Shown piece by piece: positions 1 through 6,174 of a DNA stretch of 11,791 nucleotides. The position numbers and the translations under genes are program-made. The DNA lies in NCBI GenBank assembly GCA_023392645.1, contig JAEVYR010000576.1:1-11791 (forward strand). The letters are read 5' to 3'. A model generated the notes under the pieces. The model searched no databases. It was not told where the DNA came from and saw only the letters and a list, made by a program, of their open reading frames with translations. The DNA is from Chloroflexota bacterium (GTDB lineage: Bacteria > Chloroflexota > Chloroflexia > Thermomicrobiales > UBA6265). Position 1 is the stretch's first letter. Every line of letters begins with the position of its first letter.

Positions 1-220
1 GCATCACCTTCGGCCGCTGGCCGGGTTTGGTCCATTTCGGGATAAATCCCCAGTGCATGCCGCGCACCACCCAGGCATCATCCTCCTCGACCACGAACGG
101 CAGCGTCTGCGTCGGCGCGGCGTTCCAGTTGGGCTTCAGGTCGAAGTCATAGCGAATCGGCACCTGGACCAGTCGCTCGCTGAGCTCCTGGTAATCCTCG
201 ATCACGTAACGCCCGCACAT
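1..220 (-). CDS. SRAP domain protein (YedK/HMCES-type SOS response-associated peptidase), 3' end cut by the window
   Basis: The first 73 residues are visible; the rest lies beyond base 1. The protein starts MCGRYV, so Cys2 becomes the N-terminal catalytic cysteine once Met is removed. It continues with PNWNAAPTQ at residues 30-38 and WGFIPKW at 57-63, both matching conserved SRAP blocks. From family knowledge, SRAP proteins use Cys2 to form a thiazolidine crosslink with abasic sites in single-stranded DNA, shielding them at stalled replication forks. The catalytic Glu and His lie outside the window and cannot be checked. The ATG at 220-218 is preceded by GGAGAAAGG about 8 nt upstream. No convincing promoter is seen directly upstream, so it probably depends on the SOS promoter near 833-861, reading through the 72-aa gene at 335-553. 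Family is confident; integrity of the full gene is unknown. Confidence 0.9.
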   Translation of the reverse strand, partial: MCGRYVIEDYQELSERLVQVPIRYDFDLKPNWNAAPTQTLPFVVEEDDAWVVRGMHWGFIPKWTKPGQRPKVM

Positions 221-267
221 GGATTTCGCCTTTCTCCGATCGTCGTGTCGTGCTGGTACACACGATA

Positions 268-300
268 CCCGGGTCGGATGCGCGATGCACCCGACCCGGG
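268..300 (-). terminator. Strong hairpin between the small membrane protein gene and the SRAP gene
   Basis: A perfect 10-bp stem, CCCGGGTCGG (268-277) and CCGACCCGGG (291-300), encloses a 13-nt loop. It sits in the 114-bp gap between the stop at 335 and the SRAP start at 220. No run of T follows on either strand, so it is not a classical intrinsic terminator. It may be a partial terminator, an mRNA stabiliser or a processing site that lowers SRAP expression relative to the upstream gene. The structure is seen directly; the function is inferred. Confidence 0.5.
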
Positions 301-334
301 ATCCAGAAGGGGGGAGGAAATGAGGAACGATACG

Positions 335-553
335 TCAGGCCGCGGGGCGGTCGTGATGGTCACCGTGCCCCAGCGGCATGCGCGAGCCGATCGTGCTGGC
401 CGGCGCCCGCCGGGCGGGCGAGATGCTGATCACGCGGTCCTCCGGCTGGTGCGCGGCGTGCCCGCGCCCTCCGATGAGTATCGGCAGCAGGGCCATCCCG
501 CCGAAGAGCAACATCCAGAACGCCAGCACCACATCGATAAGCAGGTTGGTCAT
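335..553 (-). CDS. Small single-helix membrane protein, probably SOS-induced
   Basis: A 72-aa protein of no family I recognise. Residues 2-28 form one hydrophobic helix (starts MTNLLIDVVLAFWMLLFGG), followed by a polar tail rich in His, Arg and Pro (HAAHQPEDR near 32-40; GHGDHHDRP near 62-70). Third codon positions are over 90% G or C, much higher than the other two frames, which supports real coding. The ATG is preceded by GGAAAGGA about 8 nt upstream. It is the first well-supported gene downstream of a promoter carrying two LexA-type boxes, and the SRAP gene follows in the same direction. By position and shape it resembles SOS-induced small membrane proteins that delay division (SidA, YneA types), but there is no sequence match I can claim, and a membrane-stress or helper role is equally possible. 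Confidence 0.7.
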   Translation of the reverse strand: MTNLLIDVVLAFWMLLFGGMALLPILIGGRGHAAHQPEDRVISISPARRAPASTIGSRMPLGHGDHHDRPAA

Positions 554-826
554 CGTTCGTTCCTTTCCCCGGTTTCGCCGGGACCCGTCGCAGTACGCGG
601 CTGAGTCGGTTCGTCATTCTGCTGGCCAGCGCGCTGACCGGCAGTCGGCCGCCATCGCGGCCATGCGGGGAACCGGGGCGGGAAGGGTCCTGAGCAAGCG
701 CCATGCCAGCCGGACCGCCCGGTGTCAGTCGGTTGTGCTCTCCGGCTACGCAGGACCGTTGCCATCGAGTCACCGCCTCTGTGGTGTACGAACGCCACCG
801 TTTCGGGTGCGATGCCATTCGTGTAC

Positions 827-838
827 GAACACATGTTC
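827..838. promoter_or_regulatory. LexA (SOS) box overlapping the -10 element
   Basis: GAACACATGTTC is a perfect GAAC-N4-GTTC palindrome; with its flanks, CGAACACATGTTCT. This matches the Gram-positive DinR/Cheo-type LexA operator. It covers the proposed -10 (833-838), the usual position for direct repression. The sequence match is certain; binding by LexA is inferred. Confidence 0.8.
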
Positions 839-861
839 TCAAATCGGTGCCGGCTTGTCAA
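833..861 (-). promoter_or_regulatory. Probable sigma-70-type promoter of the SOS operon
   Basis: On the minus strand a perfect -35 TTGACA (861-856) is followed after exactly 17 nt by GAACAT (838-833), a weak -10. The -10 lies inside the downstream LexA box, and the upstream box begins 10 bp behind the -35. Transcription would start near 826 and run toward the 72-aa membrane protein and SRAP genes. Confidence 0.7.
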
Positions 862-871
862 GGGGTTTTCG

Positions 872-883
872 GAACGAATGTTC
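872..883. promoter_or_regulatory. Second LexA (SOS) box upstream of the -35
   Basis: GAACGAATGTTC is a second perfect GAAC-N4-GTTC site (flanked GGAACGAATGTTCG), centred 45 bp from the first. Two perfect sites flanking a TTGACA are unlikely to arise by chance in GC-rich DNA. Tandem operators suggest cooperative or tight repression. Confidence 0.75.
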
Positions 884-1069
884 GAATCCATCCATACCCG
901 CGCGTGGTGCCGGCTGCGCCCGTCACGATCGGGACGCGGCACGAGCGCGAGCGTGAGACAGGCGGTCGCGAGCACTCGACGGCGCCGTCGGAACGCAGCA
1001 CGCCGGGGGTCGCGATGACCGCGGGCGCGTTCGGAAGCACGTGGTGATGAACGGATCGCTGCCTGCTCG

Positions 1070-1576
1070 CTACCCGACCGGCGTCGCGGCCGGGCCTCCG
1101 GCGGAGGCGGATTCGAGATGCGACACGTAGATCGTCGCGCCACCGGTGGCGAAGTTCGCGACATCGGCGACCACCGCCTTGCCGGCATCGGACGCCAGCG
1201 AGGCCTGCAGGTCCTCCGCGCCGGCGTAGCGGAGCACGGCGACCCAGAAGTCCGACCCCGCCTCGCCGCCCGGCAGACCCACCAGCGGACCGTAGTCGGT
1301 GCTCTGCAGCGCCGGCAGGGTCAACGCCAGGGGAACGTGCACGTTCCTGTAGTAGGCGACGAACTTCGCCTTTTCCTCGGGCTCGCCGTAGAGGATGATG
1401 ATGGCGTTCGGCTCGAGGTCGTCGATGCCGGGCGCCTCGTCCTGCGCAACGGCGTCGACGCGCCAACCGGCCGCCATCAACGTGGCGGCCACGCCGCCGC
1501 GCCCGATGCCCCGAATCACCGCGCGCCGCGTTGCGCTACCGCCTGATCCCGTACCTTCGTCCTGTGCGTGGTTCAA
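1070..1576 (-). CDS. Exported (Tat-type) EthD-domain protein
   Basis: 168 aa. The N-terminus has twin arginines followed by a hydrophobic stretch (RRAVIRGIGRGG from residue 17, helix to about 37), resembling a Tat signal, and a likely cleavage site around DAVAQ at 41-45. Residues 57-155 look like an EthD-type ferredoxin-like fold: ILYGEPEEKAKF, then YYRNVHVPLALTLPAL at 75-90, with the family's conserved His (H80) and Pro. EthD proteins are small dimeric alpha-beta barrels; some degrade ether fuels or act in polyketide chemistry, but most exported members have no known substrate. The start is TTG at 1576-1574, chosen because AAGGAG lies 7 nt upstream. The gene is divergent from the DUF2891 gene and has its own promoter. 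Function of this member is unknown. Confidence 0.8.
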   Translation of the reverse strand: MNHAQDEGTGSGGSATRRAVIRGIGRGGVAATLMAAGWRVDAVAQDEAPGIDDLEPNAIIILYGEPEEKAKFVAYYRNVHVPLALTLPALQSTDYGPLVGLPGGEAGSDFWVAVLRYAGAEDLQASLASDAGKAVVADVANFATGGATIYVSHLESASAGGPAATPVG

Positions 1577-1614
1577 GAACTATCTCCTTCGATTGTACGT
1601 GCCGCCTGAGCCCG

Positions 1615-1644
1615 ATAGTACTTGTAGATATCCGAAAATGGCAA
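1615..1644 (-). promoter_or_regulatory. Promoter of the EthD-domain gene
   Basis: On the minus strand TTGCCA (1644-1639) is separated by 18 nt from TACTAT (1620-1615). This matches 5 of 6 and 4 of 6 consensus bases. The predicted start gives a leader of about 30 nt before the TTG start codon. The local AT-rich patch is unusual against the GC-rich background. Confidence 0.5.
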
Positions 1645-1729
1645 CAGGGTCGCCGTGCGGGCGTGCCAGCGGACGCCGCGGATGCCCGCTCACGCCAACC
1701 CGACACCTCGAACAAAGGGACTTGCCCCA

Positions 1730-2773
1730 ATGGCTCTCGACCGCACCCGCCGCCACGCCCTCCTCGCCCAGCACGCCGATTCCTGGCTCCGGGTGGGCAT
1801 CGACAACCTCTTTCGCGAATATCCCCACCGCCCCAGCTTCACCGTCACCGAGCCGGGGCCGTACCGCACGCACCGCGAGCGCCACCCCGTCTTCTTCGGC
1901 TCCTTCGACTGGCACTCCTGTGTCGAGATGTACTGGACGATGGTGCGCATCATGAAGCTGCTGCCGAGCTTGCCAGGCGAGGCGGATGCGCGCGAGGCGA
2001 TCGACACCCTGCTCTCCCCCGCCAGCATGACCCGGGAGCTGGAGACCTTCTGTGACCCCGCTGCCGCCGGCATGGAGCGCCCCTACGGCTGGGGGTGGTA
2101 CCTCACCTTCGTTCACGAGCTCGCCACATGGGACGATCCCGACGCCCGCCGCTGGCTGGAGCGATCCCTCTCGCTGGCCGACCTCTTCGCCGCCCGCTTC
2201 GTCGACTGGCTGCCGAAGCTCCATTACCCGCAGCGTGTCGGCATGCACGCCAACACCGCCTTCGGGCTGGCGCGATCGTGGGACTGGGCGACTCTCCAGG
2301 CCGGCCAGGGCGATCCCACGCTGCGCGACGACATCCGCGCGGCGGCGATTCGGCTGTTCGCCGGGGACATCGACTATCCCGCCCACTACGAGCCCAGCGG
2401 CGCCGACTTCCTCTCCGGCGCGCTGGCCGAGGCCGAGCTGATGGCGATGGTGCTGCCGGAGGGCGAGTTCCCGGGGTGGCTCGACCGGTTCCTGCCCGGC
2501 ATCGCCGCGTCCGCGCCGGCGGCGCTGTTCCAGCCGGCGGTCGTCACCGCCACCACGGCCGGCCAGCTCGCGCACCTGGAAGGGCTGAACCTGAGCCGGG
2601 CGGCGGCGTTCGTCGCGATCGCGGCGGCGCTGCCGGAGGACGATGAGCGGGTCGCGCCGATGCTCGCCGCCGCCGAGCGTCATGCCGGGGCGTCGCTGGC
2701 CCAGGCGGCCGGCAGCGACTACATGGTCGAGCACTGGCTCGCCGCCTTCGCGGTGCTGCTGCTGGGTCAATGA
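1730..2773 (+). CDS. DUF2891 family protein
   Basis: 347 aa, close to the usual family length. It carries the DUF2891 hallmarks: HPVFFGSFDWHSCV at residues 52-65, GWGWYLTFVHEL at 120-131, HYEPSGADFLSGALAEAELM at 219-238, HLEGLNLSRA at 282-291 and EHWLAAFAVLLL at 334-345. The conserved Trp, His and acidic residues and the alpha-helical spacing recall an alpha/alpha-toroid hydrolase-like fold, but no reaction is established for the family. No signal peptide is seen, so it is probably cytoplasmic. The ATG at 1730 is preferred over upstream in-frame starts because AAAGGGA lies 9 nt before it and the family similarity begins just after it. A hairpin follows the stop. Family assignment is confident; function is unknown. 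Confidence 0.85.
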   Translation: MALDRTRRHALLAQHADSWLRVGIDNLFREYPHRPSFTVTEPGPYRTHRERHPVFFGSFDWHSCVEMYWTMVRIMKLLPSLPGEADAREAIDTLLSPASMTRELETFCDPAAAGMERPYGWGWYLTFVHELATWDDPDARRWLERSLSLADLFAARFVDWLPKLHYPQRVGMHANTAFGLARSWDWATLQAGQGDPTLRDDIRAAAIRLFAGDIDYPAHYEPSGADFLSGALAEAELMAMVLPEGEFPGWLDRFLPGIAASAPAALFQPAVVTATTAGQLAHLEGLNLSRAAAFVAIAAALPEDDERVAPMLAAAERHAGASLAQAAGSDYMVEHWLAAFAVLLLGQ

Positions 2774-2778
2774 CCTGC

Positions 2779-2796
2779 GCCCCCATCGTTGGGGGC
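2779..2796 (+). terminator. Hairpin after the DUF2891 gene
   Basis: A perfect 7-bp GC stem, GCCCCCA and TGGGGGC, with a TCGT tetraloop lies 5 nt after the stop codon. The following bases (aaccctggtttcc) are only mildly T-rich, so termination efficiency is uncertain. Confidence 0.55.
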
Positions 2797-2987
2797 AACC
2801 CTGGTTTCCTTTCCCCAGCACCCGGTTGTCGCGGCCGAGACGTCGAGAAATCTCTCCCGTGCCGGCACTCCGGTCGAAACGACAAGAGGCGTTGGGAACG
2901 CTGGTTTGTCGCCATCACGCCCAGGCCGCCGGTCCGGTTCTACACTTGGGGCAGCAACACCCGCTTCACACCCCCGGAGGCTCCCCG

Positions 2988-4037
2988 ATGCCGACCCACC
3001 CCGCCTTTCGCCTCGCCGCCGCGACGATGAACGACATCACCATCGTCGATGTCGCCGCCGACGGCATCGCAACCACCACCCACACCCTCACCGACCCCGC
3101 CACCTCCAGCGTCGCCATCGACCCCCTCGATCCCGATCGCATCGTCGCCGGAACCTTCGACCGCGGCGCCTGGCTCACGCGCGACGGCGGCGGCTCGTGG
3201 GAGTACATCGGTCACGGCATCCACTCCACCCACGTCTCCGCCGTAGCGATGAGCGCGGCCCGACCCGGCGAAACCGGCAGCGCGATCTACGTCGGCACCG
3301 AGCCCGCCAATCTCTATCGGTCCGAAAACGACGGCGCGACATGGGCGTTCTCCCCAGCCCTGTCGGAGCTGCCCAGCTCCCGCACCTGGTCGTTCCCGCC
3401 GCGTCCGTGGACCCACCACACCCGCTGGATCACGCCCCATCCGGACGACCCTGACCTGATCTTCGTCGGCGTCGAGCTGGGCGGCGTGATGCGTTCCACA
3501 GACGGCGGCCGGACATGGGCGGACCGCAAGCCCGGCTCGCAGCACGATTGCCACAGCCTCGCCATCCCCGCCGCCGCCACCGATCGTCTCTACGAAGCCG
3601 CCGGCGGCGGCGTCGCGATCTCCCTCGACCGCGGCGAAACGTGGCAGGCCGCCGATGACGGCATGGACCGGCACTACGCGTGGTCGGTCGCCGTCGATCC
3701 GGTCGATCCCGACTGTTGGTACGTCTCCGCCAGCACCGGCGCCAGGGCCGCGCACCGGCGAGATGGCGGCGACGCGCAGGCGGTGCTCTACCGCACCACC
3801 GACGCCGCGAGCTGGCACCCGCTCGGCGCGCCCGCGGGCGAGGCGCCGAAGGCGCACCTGCACCATCCGAACGCCACGATGCCCTACGCGCTGGCGACCA
3901 TCCCCGGCTGGCCGGACGGGCTGATCGCCGGCATGCGCGACGGCACCCTGCTCGTCAGCGACGATCGCGGCGAAACCTTCGCGCCGATCGCGGCGGACAT
4001 CCCCGGCATCCTGACGATGTCGTTGTGGACACAATAA
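2988..4037 (+). CDS. BNR/Asp-box repeat beta-propeller protein (WD40/YVTN/BNR-like)
   Basis: 349 aa. Six Asp-box-like motifs of the form S-x-D-x-G-x-T-W recur: near 64-71 (TRDGGGSW), 112-119 (SENDGATW), 170-177 (STDGGRTW), 212-219 (SLDRGETW), 270-276 (TTDAASW, degenerate) and 324-331 (SDDRGETF). Phrases such as VAIDPLDPDRIVAGT and VAVDPVDPDCWYVS mark the start of propeller blades. This is the layout of sialidase/photosystem-stability-factor-like propellers often annotated as glycosyl hydrolase, but the sialidase catalytic Arg triad is not evident, so enzymatic activity is doubtful. No signal peptide is seen, unlike many relatives. The ATG at 2988 follows CCCGGAGG by 7 nt. Substrate and role are unknown. 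Confidence 0.8.
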   Translation: MPTHPAFRLAAATMNDITIVDVAADGIATTTHTLTDPATSSVAIDPLDPDRIVAGTFDRGAWLTRDGGGSWEYIGHGIHSTHVSAVAMSAARPGETGSAIYVGTEPANLYRSENDGATWAFSPALSELPSSRTWSFPPRPWTHHTRWITPHPDDPDLIFVGVELGGVMRSTDGGRTWADRKPGSQHDCHSLAIPAAATDRLYEAAGGGVAISLDRGETWQAADDGMDRHYAWSVAVDPVDPDCWYVSASTGARAAHRRDGGDAQAVLYRTTDAASWHPLGAPAGEAPKAHLHHPNATMPYALATIPGWPDGLIAGMRDGTLLVSDDRGETFAPIAADIPGILTMSLWTQ

Positions 4038-4100
4038 TTTGGATATGTCAATTGCGAGGCATTATCACACGTACACGTAACCCATCAGGGCGGTTGACGC

Positions 4101-4137
4101 GACAGGCCCCGCTCGATCAAGACAAGCGGGGTTTGTC
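4101..4137 (+). terminator. Terminator-like hairpin after the BNR-repeat gene
   Basis: GACAGGCCCCGCT (4101-4113) pairs with AGCGGGGTTTGTC (4125-4137) over 13 bp, including two G-T wobble pairs. It lies 64 bp after the stop. No long T run follows. Its right arm overlaps the -35 of the next gene's promoter. Confidence 0.6.
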
Positions 4138-4161
4138 CCAATAATCTTCAAACGGTATAGT
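4133..4161 (+). promoter_or_regulatory. Promoter of the SH3b/glucosaminidase-like gene
   Basis: TTGTCC (4133-4138), a 17-nt spacer, then TATAGT (4156-4161), matching 4 of 6 and 5 of 6 consensus bases. A start near 4168 gives a leader of about 60 nt. It sits in a locally AT-rich patch. Confidence 0.6.
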
Positions 4162-4226
4162 TCGTACGCGGGGTGTGCCCGACAGTCAAGCTATCAGTAC
4201 GGACGATTCGCATGCAGGGGGAAGGG

Positions 4227-5960
4227 ATGCGACGCCTCGTTTCCATCACGGCGATGCTCATCTTGCTCGCAACCGTGACTGGGCCAGCCGCGACGCTCGC
4301 GGCGCCGGTCAATGTCGAGCCCAACAGCACCGCCGTCACCACCGATCGCCTCAACCTTCGCGGCGGCCCATCGACGAGCGACGCCGTGATCGCCGTGATG
4401 CCGGCCGGCGAGACCGTCACGCTCAGCGGGCAGTCGATCAACGACTACCTATTCGTCACATGGAACGGCCAGAACGGCTGGGCGCATCGCGAGTGGCTGG
4501 AGGTCGTCTCCGCGCCATCCCAGACCCCATCGACCGCAACCACCACCGAGCGGCTCAACATGCGCACCGGCGCGGGCCTTTCGTATTCGGTCATCGTCGT
4601 CATCCCGCAGGGCGCCACGGTCACGCTCACCGGTCAGGAAGCGAACGGCTTCCGCTCGATTTCGTACGACGGCCGCGACGGCTGGGCGTTCGGCGCCTAC
4701 CTCGCCGAGAGCGCGCCGACCCCATCGCCCAGCCGATCCGCGACGGTCACCGAGCGCCTCAACCTGCGCAGCGGGCCATCGCTGGCCGACGGCGTCCTCG
4801 TCGTCCTGCCCGCCGGCGCCAGCGTCTCCGTCACCGGTGACGCCCGCAGCGGCTACTGGCCGGTCACCTGGAGCGGCTACAGCGGCTGGGCGCATGGCGA
4901 CTGGCTCGATTTCGGCACCACGCCGCCGCCGACGCCCGAACCGAAGCCAGAACCCGAGCCCGAGCCGGAACCGGGCCCCCAGGGAACCGGCGTCACCACC
5001 GAAAACCTCAACCTGCGCTCGGGTCCGGGCACGACATTCGGCGTGCTGGTCGTCATCCCGGCCGGCACGAAGATCGCCCTCACGGGCGAGCAGCAGCAGG
5101 GCTATCTCGGCGTCTCGTGGAACGGCACCAGCGGCTGGGCGCACGGCGACTGGATCACTCCGGACGGCGCCGCCCCCACGCCGACCGGCACCGCCACCAC
5201 CACCGACGACCTGAACCTGCGCGCCGGCCCGGCGACCTCGTATGCCGCGCTGGCGGTGATGCCGGCCGGATCGACCGTCACCCTCAACGGGCAGGAATCC
5301 AACGGGTTCCAGTCGGTCACCTGGAACGGCACCACCGGCTGGGCGTTCGCCGCCTACCTCTCGATCGGCCAGACCACGCCGCCGGAGCCGCCGGCCGAGC
5401 CCGAGCCGGACCCCGGCGCCGGTCCCGGCCCCGGCACCAGTGACGCGCCGTTCGATGTCACCAACACCATCGTCGGCCCGACCCGCGGCACGGCGGCTGA
5501 AGCCATCGCCTTCGCCCGCTCGCATGGCGCGCTGCGCATGGACGAGGTGGAGAACTACATCAACGAGGTCTACCGGCTGGCGCCGCAGATCGGCTTCGAC
5601 CCGGCCATCATCGTCGCCCAGTCCAACCTGGAAACCGGGCACTGGACGAGCTTCTACTGGAACCGAGACCTGAACCCCGCCGGGCTTGGCATCTCCGGCA
5701 ACCAGTGGCAGATCGAGCCGGTCTTCGCCAGCGGGACCATCTCCGCGCGGGCCCAGCTCGCGCACATGCATGCCGAAGTCTTCGGCAACTCCCGGCCGCT
5801 GCCGGCGGAGCTGCAGGGCATCGACCCGACGTACCAGAATGTCTTCAACGCCGGCTGGGCGGGCACGATTCGCACGATCGCCGATCTCGCCGGCACCTGG
5901 GCGGTCGATCCGGAATACGCCAACAAGATCGTCAACCGCGCCGTCGCGATCTACGGGTAG
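4227..5960 (+). CDS. Secreted protein with five SH3b repeats and a C-terminal glucosaminidase-like domain
   Basis: 577 aa. Residues 1-25 form a signal peptide (MRRLVSITAMLILLATV, cleavage near TLA-AP). Five bacterial SH3 repeats follow at about 33-91, 100-160, 168-228, 253-310 and 321-380, each with LNLR-x-GP-like and GWA motifs. Repeats 3 and 4 are joined by a Pro-Glu linker (232-252), and a second Pro-rich linker (384-404) leads to the C-terminal domain (405-577). There, FDPAIIVAQSNLETGHWTSF resembles peptidoglycan glucosaminidases, with Glu469 as the candidate catalytic acid, and LNPAGLGI near 482-489 fits the same fold. Likely role: SH3b modules bind cell wall while the end domain cleaves glycan strands in envelope remodelling. 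I chose the ATG at 4227 over the one at 4212 because the signal peptide begins there and a purine-rich GGGGGAAGGG precedes it. Catalytic activity is inferred from limited similarity. Confidence 0.85.
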   Translation: MRRLVSITAMLILLATVTGPAATLAAPVNVEPNSTAVTTDRLNLRGGPSTSDAVIAVMPAGETVTLSGQSINDYLFVTWNGQNGWAHREWLEVVSAPSQTPSTATTTERLNMRTGAGLSYSVIVVIPQGATVTLTGQEANGFRSISYDGRDGWAFGAYLAESAPTPSPSRSATVTERLNLRSGPSLADGVLVVLPAGASVSVTGDARSGYWPVTWSGYSGWAHGDWLDFGTTPPPTPEPKPEPEPEPEPGPQGTGVTTENLNLRSGPGTTFGVLVVIPAGTKIALTGEQQQGYLGVSWNGTSGWAHGDWITPDGAAPTPTGTATTTDDLNLRAGPATSYAALAVMPAGSTVTLNGQESNGFQSVTWNGTTGWAFAAYLSIGQTTPPEPPAEPEPDPGAGPGPGTSDAPFDVTNTIVGPTRGTAAEAIAFARSHGALRMDEVENYINEVYRLAPQIGFDPAIIVAQSNLETGHWTSFYWNRDLNPAGLGISGNQWQIEPVFASGTISARAQLAHMHAEVFGNSRPLPAELQGIDPTYQNVFNAGWAGTIRTIADLAGTWAVDPEYANKIVNRAVAIYG

Positions 5961-5973
5961 CGCGGCCGGGAAC

Positions 5974-6008
5974 ACGGGGGAGGGTCGCAACGATCGACCC
6001 ACCCCCGT
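5974..6008 (+). terminator. Intrinsic terminator after the SH3b gene
   Basis: A 14-nt arm (5974-5987, ACGGGGGAGGGTCG) pairs with 5995-6008 (CGACCCACCCCCGT) with a single A-A mismatch and a 7-nt loop, followed by TTT at 6008-6010. It begins 13 bp after the stop codon. The gap from here to the next start at 6175 holds no further gene that I can support. Confidence 0.8.
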
Positions 6009-6174
6009 TTCGTGTCAGCCCCTGCATCCGGATCGCCGGTTACGGCCCGTATCGGCAACGCCAGCTCGCGCGCCAACCAAGCTTTCGGTCTCGAAAACAA
6101 CGCTTGCCAACAGGCGGGAAGACTGGCACCATGACGCCGCTGGCAGCCGTTTCACCGGAGAGGATCACCTGGCC

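Larger units (their letters stand above)
554..1069. other. 516-bp intergenic region holding the SOS promoter and a long leader
   Basis: No well-supported gene lies here. On the minus strand, bases 826 to 554 would form a leader of about 270 nt before the 72-aa gene. A weak ORF (765-550) overlaps the start of that gene but has ordinary third-position composition. Bases 827-883 carry two LexA-type boxes and the promoter. A 10-nt direct repeat, GTGTACGAAC, occurs at 784-793 and 821-830. Bases 900-1069 show only a 14-bp palindrome (977-990, CGACGGCGCCGTCG) with no T run, and no clear terminator for the gene ending at 1070. Confidence 0.6.

Noticed and set aside
550..765. Minus-strand 71-codon ORF starting MATVLRSRR before the small membrane protein
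   Set aside because: Third-position GC is about 65%, well below neighbouring genes, and composition is Arg/Pro/Trp-rich like a shadow frame. Kept only as a possibility in the findings.
703..1047. Plus-strand 114-codon ORF across the SOS promoter
   Set aside because: No ribosome site, no recognisable protein features, and it runs across both operators and the promoter of the opposite strand.
1332..1347. Perfect 16-bp palindrome GGAACGTGCACGTTCC, resembling a LexA box
   Set aside because: The half-sites are 6 bp apart instead of 4, and it lies within the conserved EthD motif codons (NVHVP), so a coding coincidence is more likely.
2940..4034. 364-codon minus-strand ORF opposite the BNR gene
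   Set aside because: Low-complexity Gly/Arg/Val composition and complete overlap with a clear Asp-box protein mark it as a shadow.
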